DNA from: Phycisphaera sp.
GTDB lineage: Bacteria > Planctomycetota > Phycisphaerae > Phycisphaerales > Zrk34
Assembly (NCBI GenBank): GCA_016125285.1
Contig: WGMA01000011.1
Location: 1 to 64,000, forward strand
Direction: 5' to 3'
DNA: 64,000 nucleotides
The position numbers were made by a program, and so were the translations under genes. The number at the start of each line of letters is the position of its first letter. The first letter of the stretch is position 1. Below are positions 25,973 to 33,816 of the stretch, in pieces. The notes under the pieces are model-generated. The model was not told where the DNA came from. It did no database searches and was given only the letters and a program-made list of their open reading frames with translations.

Positions 25973-25997
25973 TACAGGATTGACACTGCCGTGTCAA
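25969..25997 (-). promoter_or_regulatory. Sigma-70-type promoter of the GbsR/MarR-like regulator gene
   Basis: On the minus strand a consensus -35 TTGACA (25997-25992) is followed by a 17-base spacer and -10 TAATTT (25974-25969). The -35 is also part of a perfect 9-bp inverted repeat, GATTGACAC (25978-25986) / GTGTCAATC (25991-25999), whose centre lies in the promoter spacer. Confidence 0.65.
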
Positions 25998-25999
25998 TC

Positions 26000-26100
26000 G
26001 GGGCTGGGGTTTGGGGTTGCGAATTGGGGTGATTCCGAACCGGTCCTGCCTGCCAAACTCCCGGCCCCAAACCCCCAATCCCGGCTGGCAAGGCCAGCCA
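26000..26100. repeat. Imperfect G-rich/C-rich inverted repeat
   Basis: The left arm, about 26000-26030 (GGGGCTGGGGTTTGGGGTTG), is complemented by the right arm at about 26073-26096 (CCGGCCCCAAACCCCCAATC, then CGGCTGGC). It lies in the spacer between divergent regulator and atpG genes. It resembles the other degenerate inverted repeats at gene borders here. Confidence 0.55.
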
Positions 26101-26164
26101 ACATGCCCTATCATCACCGTCCCGATAACCACGGATGGTTCCAACGGACGCGGAGTTCAATGAC

Positions 26165-27037
26165 ATGGCCCAGTTGCGTGAAATCAAGAAGCGGATCAAG
26201 GCGGTCGGCAATATCCAGCGCATCACCAAGACGATGCAGATGATCGCCACGGCGAAGTTCCAGGCGGCGATCCGTCGGGCGCAGGACACCAAGCCGTATA
26301 CGCAGAAGCTGTCGGAGATCGTCGGCGAGCTGAGCGGCTCGGCGGAGCACCCGCTGTTCCGCTCGCCCGAGACGCCCACCGGCAAGGAACTGCTGCTGGT
26401 GCTCAGCTCCAACCGCGGGCTCTGCGGCGCGTACAACTCCAACGTGCTGCGCACCGCCGCGGCGCAGATCCGCGGCCGACGCGACGTCAAGACGGAGATC
26501 GAGGTCGTGGGCAAGAAGGGCGTGTCGTTCTTCAAGTTCCAGGGCTTCGAGATCGCCAATTCCTACTCGCACTTTACCGATAAGCCCGCCTACGAAGACG
26601 TCGAGGCGCTGGCGACCGGTTACATCGATCGGTTCCTCGCCGGTGAGTTTGACGCGGTGCGCGTCGTGTACATGAAGTTCATCTCCAACGCCCGGCAGAA
26701 GCCCGAAGTGCTTCAGATGCTGCCGCTGCAGCCGGTCGAGACCGGCACGGACAGCGACGCGAAGTCGTCCGGCCCGGTGCCGATCTACGAGTTCAGCCCC
26801 GAGCCCGAGCAGTTGCTCGACGCCCTGCTGCCGCTGTCGGTCAAGAGCAATCTGTTCCAGTGCTTCAACGACGCGGTGGTGTCGGAGCAGATCGGCCGCA
26901 TGGTCGCGATGAAGGCCGCGACGGACAACGCCGGCAAGATGGGCCGCGGCCTCAAGCGTTCGTTCAACCGCGCCCGCCAGGCGCAGATCACGACCGAGCT
27001 CAGCGAGATCATCGGCGGCGCCGCGGCGCTGGGTTAA
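26165..27037 (+). CDS. atpG: F-type ATP synthase gamma subunit, isolated gene
   Basis: A 290-aa gamma subunit, the rotating central stalk of F1. The N-terminal coiled-coil begins MAQLREIKKRIKAVGNIQRI and the C-terminal one is RARQAQITTELSEIIGGAAA, the two most conserved parts of the family; SSNRGLCGAYN in the middle domain is also typical. The frame opens 30 bases earlier, but the ATG at 26165 gives the family start. No other atp gene is nearby, whereas a second, divergent gamma subunit belongs to the N-ATPase operon at 57050. This one presumably serves the housekeeping ATP synthase encoded elsewhere. Confidence 0.94.
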   Translation: MAQLREIKKRIKAVGNIQRITKTMQMIATAKFQAAIRRAQDTKPYTQKLSEIVGELSGSAEHPLFRSPETPTGKELLLVLSSNRGLCGAYNSNVLRTAAAQIRGRRDVKTEIEVVGKKGVSFFKFQGFEIANSYSHFTDKPAYEDVEALATGYIDRFLAGEFDAVRVVYMKFISNARQKPEVLQMLPLQPVETGTDSDAKSSGPVPIYEFSPEPEQLLDALLPLSVKSNLFQCFNDAVVSEQIGRMVAMKAATDNAGKMGRGLKRSFNRARQAQITTELSEIIGGAAALG

Positions 27038-27042
27038 AGCCG

Positions 27043-27135
27043 GATTTTTGATTTTTGATTTTGGATTTTTGAATTGAACGGCGCCCGCGCGCGATTGGGA
27101 CAATCAAAAATCAGAATTCAATAATCGAAATTCAC
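27043..27135. repeat. AT-rich inverted repeat between atpG and the next gene
   Basis: The left arm 27043-27078 (GATTTTTGATTTTTGATTTT and continuing) is the approximate inverse of 27101-27135 (CAATCAAAAATCAGAATTCA and continuing), enclosing a GC-rich loop. Its right end, ATTCACC, is identical to the end of the inverted repeat at 17372-17519. It is strikingly AT-rich against the genome background. Confidence 0.7.
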
Positions 27136-27136
27136 C

Positions 27137-27691
27137 ATGAATCAAATCAATCAGATCATGGAACGCGCCAGCGCCGCGTTGAACGGTACGCGCTACCTCG
27201 AGTGTGAACGCCTGTGCCTCGATGCGCTCGAACTGGCGCGGGCGTCCGGTGATTTCGACAGCTACGCACGGATCCTGCTGCCGCTGCAGGAGTGCCGTCG
27301 CATCCGGCGTCAGACGGCCGTCGACGCGGGCGTGCACGTGCTCAGCGGCGAACGGCTCGAGGCCGAGGCGATCCTCGACCGTCATCCCGAAGGTTGCCTG
27401 CTGCTGACCGACCCGCCGTACGACGACAAGGACGAGGCGATGGTGCGTGCGTTAGCGCGGCAACGCGAGCTGTTTGTCGAGGTGCTCGTCATGGACCACG
27501 CGGCGTTGCGACGCAGCTTCGAAAGCCAGCTGGAACAGATCGGCGACGCGGCGATCGTGGCGATCAGCGACGACCTGCCGCCCGTTCAGGCCGTCGACGC
27601 CCTCGCCGCGGCGCTCGAACGCGTGGGTGATCACGAGATCGCCCACCAGCGTCTGGCCGCGACGGCGCGCCGCGCCGCACGCGGCTCCTGA
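27137..27691 (+). CDS. Hypothetical protein with TPR-like N-terminus (184 aa)
   Basis: I do not recognise the family. Residues 1-55 (MERASAALNGTRYLECERLC...ALELARASGDFDSYARILLP) look like one or two TPR-type helical pairs; the middle (GCLLLTDPPYDDKDEAMVRALARQRELFVEVLVMD) looks alpha/beta. There is no signal peptide or membrane segment. The ATG immediately follows the AT-rich repeat and lacks an obvious ribosome-binding site. lptB starts 44 bases downstream of its end, but has its own -10-like box. Confidence 0.75.
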   Translation: MNQINQIMERASAALNGTRYLECERLCLDALELARASGDFDSYARILLPLQECRRIRRQTAVDAGVHVLSGERLEAEAILDRHPEGCLLLTDPPYDDKDEAMVRALARQRELFVEVLVMDHAALRRSFESQLEQIGDAAIVAISDDLPPVQAVDALAAALERVGDHEIAHQRLAATARRAARGS

Positions 27692-27722
27692 CAACCGGCG
27701 GGTGTCGCCGCCCCGCTTCCGC

Positions 27723-27728
27723 TATCAT
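27723..27728 (+). promoter_or_regulatory. -10-like box directly before lptB
   Basis: TATCAT lies seven bases before the ATG at 27736, with no Shine-Dalgarno in between. The spacing predicts a leaderless mRNA, as for scpB and mqnA. Confidence 0.5.
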
Positions 27729-27735
27729 CTGCCCG

Positions 27736-28473
27736 ATGTCGATCCTCTCTGCTGAAAACCTGATCAAGCGCTACGGCGGCCGCACCGTCGTCAAGGGCGC
27801 GTCGTTCCACGTCGGCGACCGCGAGATCGTCGGCCTGCTCGGGCGCAACGGCGCCGGCAAGACCACGACGTTCCGCATGGCGATGGGGATGATCACGCCC
27901 GACGGCGGCAGCGTCACGTTCCAGGGCCACAACGTGTCGAGGCTGCCGATGTACAAGCGGGCGCGGCTCGGCATGGGCTACCTGTCGCAGAACCGCAGCG
28001 TGTTCCAGAAGCTGACCGTCGAGCAGAACATCATGGCGATCCTCGAGACGCGGCCGCTGTCGAAGGCCGACCGCAAGGCGCGCTGCGAGGAGCTGATGGA
28101 GCAGTTCGACCTCGCCAAGCTCCGCACGCAGTCGGCGCACACGCTCAGCGGCGGCGAGTCGCGCAAGCTGGAGATCGCGCGGGCGCTGGTCACCGAGCCT
28201 TCGCTGCTGCTGCTGGACGAGCCGTTCGCCGCGCTGGACCCGATCATCGTGCAGGACCTGCAGAAGCAGATCCTCGAGCTCCGTGACAAGCACGGCATCG
28301 CGATGCTGATCACGGACCACAGCGTCGAGCGGACGCTGGAGGTCTGCGACCGCGCGTACATCATCTCCGAGGGCGACGTGATGCGCGAGGGCACGCCGAA
28401 GGAACTGGTCAACGACGCGGAGGTGCGCGACGTGTACCTCGGCGACACGTTCAAGGGCGGCGAGTTCGACTGA
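27736..28473 (+). CDS. lptB: LPS export ABC transporter ATP-binding protein LptB
   Basis: A 245-aa ABC ATPase that powers LptFG in extracting lipopolysaccharide from the inner membrane. Walker A GRNGAGKTT is at residues 36-44, the signature LSGGESRKLEIARAL at 137, and Walker B LLLLDEP at 157-163. The Q-loop block GYLSQNRSVFQKLTVEQNIMA is typical of LptB rather than of the related branched-chain amino acid ATPases. It indicates a diderm envelope with LPS-like lipid. lptA/lptC are not adjacent, and the neighbours are an unknown TPR-like protein and a large membrane protein. Confidence 0.92.
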   Translation: MSILSAENLIKRYGGRTVVKGASFHVGDREIVGLLGRNGAGKTTTFRMAMGMITPDGGSVTFQGHNVSRLPMYKRARLGMGYLSQNRSVFQKLTVEQNIMAILETRPLSKADRKARCEELMEQFDLAKLRTQSAHTLSGGESRKLEIARALVTEPSLLLLDEPFAALDPIIVQDLQKQILELRDKHGIAMLITDHSVERTLEVCDRAYIISEGDVMREGTPKELVNDAEVRDVYLGDTFKGGEFD

Positions 28474-28514
28474 GATTCGTCTGTACGCGGGTCGATCGCC
28501 GGGACCGCACACGC

Positions 28515-30053
28515 ATGTCCACCGAACCTGACTCAACGCCGGGCCGTGACGTCAGCGTCGCCGCGCTGACACGCGTGCTGCGTGTCGCTTCGCTGCTGTA
28601 CCTCGGCGTGCCGATGACGCTGTTCCTGGCGAGTTGGACGTGGTGGCCGATCGCGTTGCCCGTGACGACGCTGTTCCTGCTGGGCGCGTGGCGATACGCG
28701 AGCGATGCTCGGCGCTGCGAGACGGCGCTCGATGGCGAGCCGACGCGCGTCTCGTGGCGCACGATCGTCGCGTCGGCGGTGTTGGTGCTGGCGGCCCTCG
28801 CGACGGTCGGCATCGGCGGCCTGACCGTGCAGAACCCGGACTGGGCCAAGCACAACATGATCCTCGATCGCCTGATCGCCGAGCCCTGGCCGGTCCACGT
28901 CGAGGCCGACGGCCAGTGGGTTCCGCTGGTTTACTACGTCGGTTTTTACCTGCCCGCGGCGGTCGTCGGGAAACTCGCCGGGTGGACCGCCGCGGCGGCG
29001 GCGATCGACCTGTGGACCGCATGCGGCGCGCTGCTGGGCGCGGGCTGGGTATTGGTGCTGTCGGGCCGGGCGCGGTGGTGGGTCGTCGCCGCCCTGCTGT
29101 GCTACTCCGGCTGGGATGCGGTGGGATACCTGATCGTCAATCATCGCCTGAACCTGACGTATGCGTCGCTCGATTTCTGGGCGCGGATCTGGCAGTACAC
29201 CTCGACTATCCTGGCCCTCGATGCGGTCCCGCAACACGTGCTCGTGAGTTGGATCGGCACCGCGATGATGCTGGACAGCGCGCGGCACGCCCCGCTGCGT
29301 CATCACGCGGTGATCATCCTCGCGCTGACGACAATCTGGTCGCCTTTCGTTTCGATCGGCCTCGCCGCGTACGCCGCCGCGACGGTGCTCATGCCGGACG
29401 ATCGATGGGTTTACCTGAAGCGAGCCGCGACGTCCGCGAGCGGCTGGGCGGCCATCGCGGCGGTGCTGGTCGTCGGCGCGTATCTGACCGCCACACGCGT
29501 CTCATCGTCCAATGCCATGTTCGTCTTCGCCGCCAGCCACGGTCGCGACGTCGAGCGGATCCTGTCACGGCTCCTGCTGTTCCTCGTGCTCGATGCGGGC
29601 GTGCTGTTCACGCTGCCCGTCGTGGCGTATCGGCACGCCGACCGCCCGATGCGTGCGCTGACGTGGATTACCGCCGGTCTACTATTCGGCCTCCCGCTGA
29701 TCCGTTTCGGCCTCTACAACGACCTGTGCATGCGCGCGTCGATGCCGCCGCTGTTTGTGCTGTTCATCCTGAACCTCCGTTCGCTGTGGACGCTCCGCGC
29801 GTCGGACCGTCGACGCCTCGCGACGGTCCTGGCGGTGATCGTGTTTGGCGTCGGCGTGCTGACACCCTTTGCCGAGATCACGCGCAAGGCCAGCAAGGCG
29901 GTGGAACGCGGCGTCTGGGTACCTCTGCCGCCGCACGATGAGGTAATTCCCTTTGAAAAGCTCACGTGGCACGAGCAGTACATCGGCCGCTCCGACGCAC
30001 CCTTTTTCCGGTGGATGGCCCGCCCGATTGGACCCGGGCCCGACGAACAGTAG
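28515..30053 (+). CDS. Polytopic integral membrane protein, glycosyltransferase-like topology
   Basis: A 512-aa protein with about ten to twelve predicted membrane helices, beginning at residues 18-60 and ending near 445. Between helices 3 and 4 lies a loop with PDWAKHNMILDRL...WPVHVEADGQWVPLVYYVGFYLPA, which recalls the first periplasmic loop of GT-C glycosyltransferases, where an Asp is catalytic. No family signature is definite. The C-terminus is cytoplasmic or periplasmic and rich in Trp and Pro. The -10-like box of the next gene overlaps its stop codon. A role in envelope glycan or lipid modification is a guess from topology and the lptB neighbour. Confidence 0.75.
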   Translation: MSTEPDSTPGRDVSVAALTRVLRVASLLYLGVPMTLFLASWTWWPIALPVTTLFLLGAWRYASDARRCETALDGEPTRVSWRTIVASAVLVLAALATVGIGGLTVQNPDWAKHNMILDRLIAEPWPVHVEADGQWVPLVYYVGFYLPAAVVGKLAGWTAAAAAIDLWTACGALLGAGWVLVLSGRARWWVVAALLCYSGWDAVGYLIVNHRLNLTYASLDFWARIWQYTSTILALDAVPQHVLVSWIGTAMMLDSARHAPLRHHAVIILALTTIWSPFVSIGLAAYAAATVLMPDDRWVYLKRAATSASGWAAIAAVLVVGAYLTATRVSSSNAMFVFAASHGRDVERILSRLLLFLVLDAGVLFTLPVVAYRHADRPMRALTWITAGLLFGLPLIRFGLYNDLCMRASMPPLFVLFILNLRSLWTLRASDRRRLATVLAVIVFGVGVLTPFAEITRKASKAVERGVWVPLPPHDEVIPFEKLTWHEQYIGRSDAPFFRWMARPIGPGPDEQ

Positions 30054-30063
30054 AATGCACGCC

Positions 30064-30570
30064 ATGATCCGAAAGACCTGCCTCATCGCCATCTTTGCCG
30101 CCCTGCCGTTGCTGACCAGCGGCTGTATCCAGCGGACGATCACCATCGAGAGCGACCCGCCCGGCGCACTGGCGTACCTCAACGACGTCGAGGTCGGCCG
30201 GACGCCCGTCACCGTGCCGTTCAAGTTCTACGGCGTGTACGACGTGAGGATCGAGCTCGAGGGCTACGAGACCATCCAGCAACCCACCGAAGCCAAGGCC
30301 CCGATCTGGGAAGCGCCCGGCCCGGACCTGATCGCCGAGGCGATCCCCGGCAACCACGAGGTCAACCTCAAGTGGCAGTACACGCTGGGCAAGCTTCAGC
30401 CGGTCGACGAGAAGCAGCTCGTCGAGCGCGCCCGCATGATGCGCCGCGAGCTCAATCCCGACGCCGCCGCACCGGAAGGCGAAGCGCCCGCCGAGGACAA
30501 GGCCGCTGAAGGCGACAAACCCGCCGAGGCGCCCGCGGACAAGGCGCAGCCCGACGCCCCGGCCAAGTAA
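30064..30570 (+). CDS. PEGA-domain lipoprotein
   Basis: A 168-aa lipoprotein. The signal peptide ends at the lipobox LTSGC (Cys20), and the following residues form a PEGA domain (ITIESDPPGALAYLNDVEVGRTPVTVPFKFYGVYDVRIELEGYE), a small beta-sandwich common on bacterial surfaces. The C-terminal 55 residues are a disordered Ala/Glu/Pro/Lys-rich tail. An ATG at 30055 is also in frame, but it lies within TAGAAT, a -10-like box overlapping the upstream stop codon, so the ATG at 30064, seven bases after that box, is preferred. The function is unknown; envelope attachment is likely. Confidence 0.85.
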   Translation: MIRKTCLIAIFAALPLLTSGCIQRTITIESDPPGALAYLNDVEVGRTPVTVPFKFYGVYDVRIELEGYETIQQPTEAKAPIWEAPGPDLIAEAIPGNHEVNLKWQYTLGKLQPVDEKQLVERARMMRRELNPDAAAPEGEAPAEDKAAEGDKPAEAPADKAQPDAPAK

Positions 30571-30580
30571 CCGATTTCAA

Positions 30581-31063
30581 TCAGGAAGTTTCGAGTGGAC
30601 GCTCGCCGCGATACTTCTCCGCGGTGAGGGTGTCCCACGCGTTGAGACGGCGCGGGATCGGCGTGTTATGGAATTTGCTGCCGCAGCGGTAGCAGCCGAT
30701 GAATCGGCCCGAAAACACCATCAGCAGCAGCTGCGCGACGACCACGACGCCGAGCACGCCGAGCACCAGCGCGAGCGGTGCGTCGGTCAGGCCCCAGAGG
30801 CCGAGGCAGATCAAACCGACCGCCAGCACGATGATGAAGCCGAGCAGCTGCGGGGCGTTGCGGTGCGTGTACAGGTCGTTGCACTGACAGACCGGGCACT
30901 TGCGCAGTCGGCCCTCGTCGTCGAACGCCGCTTCCCACTCGAGGTAGTGCTCCTCTTCGTGTCCTTCGGCGTTGACGGCTTGAACCACGCGTTGGGGGCT
31001 GTCGGCGTCGACCTCGACCCAGGCGACCCGCTCGCCCTGTGAATTGTGCAGGTCGATCTTCAT
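30581..31063 (-). CDS. Membrane protein with zinc-ribbon-like cysteines (160 aa)
   Basis: The N-terminal 60 residues are soluble and include CPVCQCNDLYTHR, a CxxC pair. Two adjacent hydrophobic segments follow (about residues 73-95 and 97-117), then CYRCGSKFHN, a second CxxC pair, so the four cysteines flank the membrane hairpin and could form a zinc ribbon when brought together. This is typical of small planctomycete membrane proteins without known function. It converges with the lipoprotein gene (10-base gap) and is divergent from mqnA. Confidence 0.75.
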   Translation of the reverse strand: MKIDLHNSQGERVAWVEVDADSPQRVVQAVNAEGHEEEHYLEWEAAFDDEGRLRKCPVCQCNDLYTHRNAPQLLGFIIVLAVGLICLGLWGLTDAPLALVLGVLGVVVVAQLLLMVFSGRFIGCYRCGSKFHNTPIPRRLNAWDTLTAEKYRGERPLETS

Positions 31064-31159
31064 GCGTCTTCATTGTCCATGATCGGCAAAACCCGCACAA
31101 GCGGAGCAATCTGCGGCGTCGGTTACGCGACAGTCGCCCGCGCCGTGCGTCGCTGCCGC

Positions 31160-31165
31160 TACAAT
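31160..31165 (+). promoter_or_regulatory. -10-like box directly before mqnA
   Basis: TACAAT lies eight bases before the ATG at 31174 and no Shine-Dalgarno separates them, which predicts a leaderless mRNA. Confidence 0.55.
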
Positions 31166-31173
31166 GTCACGGC

Positions 31174-32007
31174 ATGACCGAATCCGCCGACAATCCACGT
31201 GACGTCCGCCCCACCGTCGGGTGCGTCAGCTTCCTCAACGCCAAGCCGCTGGTCGACGGGCTCGACGATCGCGACGACCTGAGCATCGTTTACGACGTGC
31301 CCAGCCGCCTGCTGAGCTACCTGCTGGCCGGGGACGTGGACGTGGCGTTGTGCCCGGTCATCGATTTTCAATGCTCGCCGCAGCCGCTGCGGATCGTGCC
31401 GGTGGGCGGGATCGGCTGCGACGGCGAGACGCACACCGTCCGGCTGTTCAGCCGCGTACCGTTCAAGCAGATCCAGCGCGTGCGCATCGACGCCGACAGC
31501 CACACGTCGATCGTGCTGATGCACGTGGTGCTGGCGGACCTGTACGGCGTGCGCGTGCAGACGGTGGCGCCCAGCGAACCGCTCGACGGCGAGGTCGACG
31601 CCATGCTGCTCATCGGCGACAAGGTGGTCACCGCGGCGCCGTCCGACGCCGACTACCCGCACCAGCTCGACCTCGGCGAGTCGTGGAAGCGTTGCACGGG
31701 CATGCCGTTCGTGTTCGCGACGTGGATGACGCGCGTCGACACGGACCTCGGCACGCTGCCGGGCGTGCTCGACGCTCAGCGGCGCGCCAACGCGTCGCGC
31801 ATCGATCAGATCGTCGCACGCAACGCCGGGGGGCTGGGCTGGCCGGGCGACCTGGCGCAGCGCTACCTCGGCGAGCTGCTCAAGTACGAGGTGGGCGATA
31901 GAGAGTTGAAGGCGATCGAGCGGTTCTGGAACCGTGCGTACACGCTCGGGTGCATCGACGACTGCCGCACGATGGACGTCTACCCGCTCGACCAGCCGGT
32001 GACATAG
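31174..32007 (+). CDS. mqnA: Chorismate dehydratase MqnA (futalosine pathway)
   Basis: A 277-aa protein with the MqnA/MqnD periplasmic-binding-like fold. GCVSFLNAKPLVDGL at the start is the family signature, followed by VPSRLLSYLLAGDVDVALCPVIDF, DSHTSIVLMHVVLADLYG and LLIGDKVV. MqnA dehydrates chorismate to 3-enolpyruvyl-benzoate, the first step of the futalosine route to menaquinone. It therefore suggests menaquinone as respiratory quinone. The other mqn genes are not in the window. The sigma-factor gene starts 29 bases downstream. Confidence 0.93.
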   Translation: MTESADNPRDVRPTVGCVSFLNAKPLVDGLDDRDDLSIVYDVPSRLLSYLLAGDVDVALCPVIDFQCSPQPLRIVPVGGIGCDGETHTVRLFSRVPFKQIQRVRIDADSHTSIVLMHVVLADLYGVRVQTVAPSEPLDGEVDAMLLIGDKVVTAAPSDADYPHQLDLGESWKRCTGMPFVFATWMTRVDTDLGTLPGVLDAQRRANASRIDQIVARNAGGLGWPGDLAQRYLGELLKYEVGDRELKAIERFWNRAYTLGCIDDCRTMDVYPLDQPVT

Positions 32008-32036
32008 CCGACGCGACCCCGTCGGGGTGACCGATC

Positions 32037-33773
32037 ATGCCACAGTTCCGCACACAGGCGATGGCCGAGCTCGCACGCGAGTTGACGTTCGCGCCGCTGA
32101 CGTGGCGACGCCAGCACGTCGACCGCGCCGAGCAGCTCTACTGGCAGCTCGAGTCCGACCGCAACTACCCCTTCGACTACATCACGTTCCGCATCACCGG
32201 CGTCCGCAGCGACACCGCCGAGACCACGACGCTCGTCGGCAAGGCGATCCAGCACGACCTGCTCCGCCTCGTCGAGCAGGTCAGCGAGACGATCAACGAG
32301 CCGGTGGAGGTGTACAGCCCTTCGCCCTGGGACCTGCGCACGATCTGCACGCGGATGAAGGTCACGAGCAAGACGATCAGCCGGTACCGCCGCCAGGGCC
32401 TGTTCGCCCGTCGGCTGATCTGGCCGGGCGGACGCAAGAAGCTGTCGTTTCTGCCCGAGAGCGTCGAGCGCTTCAAGCAGGTGCGCACGCCGCGGCAGGA
32501 GCAGGCGGCGGGGTTCACGCGCATCGACGAACCGACGCAGCACGAGATCATCGTGCGCGCCCGGCGGATCGCTTCGCGTGTCGACGCCTCGCCGTTCCGC
32601 GTCGCGCGGTACCTGTCCGACAAGTACGGGCGATCCACCGAGGCGGTGCGTCAGCTGCTGCTGCGGCACGACGAGCGCGACCCGCGCGTGGCGATCTTCC
32701 CCGATCACACGCCCCCGCTGACCGAGCGCGAGCAGCGGATCATCCACCGCGCGTACCACCGCGGCGTGCCGGTCGCGAAGATGGCCGAGCGGTACAACCG
32801 CGCGCGCAACGCCATCTACCGTGCGTTGAACCTCCGCCGCGCCGCGGCCCTGCGCGAGCTGAACCTGCGCTACGTCACGACGCCGACCTTCGAGCTGCCC
32901 GACGCCGAACAGGTCCTGCTCGGTCCGCCGATCCCCGCCCCGCCGCCGCCCGTTTCGATCGATCCGCAACCCGGCCGCCCGCGCACCGACCCCATGGCGG
33001 ACGGGCTCACGTCGTACATCCAGCAGCTTTACCAGCAACCCCTGCTCGAGCCCGAGCCCGAGAAGGTGCTCTTCGTGCGCTACAACTTCCTCAAGTACCT
33101 GGCCGACCAGATGCGCGCGGCTCTCGACCCGTACCACCCGCGATCGCGGGACCTGGACGTGATCGAGACGCACCTGCGTCGCGCCGTGTCGCTCAAGGAA
33201 CACCTCGTCCGCGCCAACCTCCGCCTCGTTGTGTCCGTCGCCCGCAAGCACCTCAGCGGCGGGCGCGGCTTCCGGCCGCAACTGCTGTCGGAGCTGATCG
33301 CCGAGGGCAACCTCGTGCTGGTCGAGGCGATCGAGTCGTTCGACCCGGCACGCGGCAACCGGTTCTCGACCTACCTGTCGTGGGCGCTGATGCGGCGGTT
33401 TGCGCAGGCGTCGAAGCAGTCCGCGCCGAGCAGGCCGATCGCCGCGACGTCGGACCGCCGCGAATACTGGCCCGCGGAGCTCGACCCCGAGCAGACGCAC
33501 ACCGAGCACGCCGAGCACGTCACCCACACGCTCGACCGCCTGCTTGGCGAACTCGACGAACGCGAGCGGTTCATCATCACGCGTCACTTCGGCCTGACGA
33601 CCGAGGACGGCTACCACGCCGAGCCACAGACACTGGCTCAGGTCGCCGCGGAGCTGGACATCAGCGCCGAGCGCGCCAGGCAGATCGAGCATCGGGCGAT
33701 GGGCAAACTGCGTCAGGCCGCCGCGGAGCTGGGTCTGGACATGCCGGTCGCCGACGCCCTTTCGCGGGCGTGA
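32037..33773 (+). CDS. Atypical sigma-70 family factor with a long DNA-binding N-terminal extension
   Basis: A 578-aa protein. Sigma region 2 is at about 390-465 (RANLRLVVSVARKHL...LSELIAEGNLVLVEAIESFDPARGNRFSTYLSWALMRR) and region 4 at about 500-560 (LDERERFIITRHFGL, then LAQVAAELDISAERARQIEHRAMGKLRQ). Region 3 is nearly absent. The first 380 residues are unlike sigma regions 1.1/1.2: DLRTICTRMKVTSKTISRYRRQGLFARRLIWPGGRKK resembles a MerR/excisionase-type helix-turn-helix (about 100-140), and EREQRIIHRAYHRGVPVAKMAERYNRARNAIYRAL a second one (about 225-262). It is probably a lineage-specific sigma factor that reads extra promoter elements. No anti-sigma gene adjoins. Confidence 0.88.
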   Translation: MPQFRTQAMAELARELTFAPLTWRRQHVDRAEQLYWQLESDRNYPFDYITFRITGVRSDTAETTTLVGKAIQHDLLRLVEQVSETINEPVEVYSPSPWDLRTICTRMKVTSKTISRYRRQGLFARRLIWPGGRKKLSFLPESVERFKQVRTPRQEQAAGFTRIDEPTQHEIIVRARRIASRVDASPFRVARYLSDKYGRSTEAVRQLLLRHDERDPRVAIFPDHTPPLTEREQRIIHRAYHRGVPVAKMAERYNRARNAIYRALNLRRAAALRELNLRYVTTPTFELPDAEQVLLGPPIPAPPPPVSIDPQPGRPRTDPMADGLTSYIQQLYQQPLLEPEPEKVLFVRYNFLKYLADQMRAALDPYHPRSRDLDVIETHLRRAVSLKEHLVRANLRLVVSVARKHLSGGRGFRPQLLSELIAEGNLVLVEAIESFDPARGNRFSTYLSWALMRRFAQASKQSAPSRPIAATSDRREYWPAELDPEQTHTEHAEHVTHTLDRLLGELDERERFIITRHFGLTTEDGYHAEPQTLAQVAAELDISAERARQIEHRAMGKLRQAAAELGLDMPVADALSRA

Positions 33774-33781
33774 CTTGCGCG

Positions 33782-33787
33782 TATAAT
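33782..33787 (+). promoter_or_regulatory. Consensus -10 box before the DUF2007 gene
   Basis: A perfect TATAAT stands 29 bases before the ATG at 33817, immediately downstream of the sigma-factor stop codon. No good -35 box is seen 17 bases upstream. Confidence 0.5.
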
Positions 33788-33816
33788 CGCAAGACTCGTT
33801 GAAAGTGAGCGTGTCT

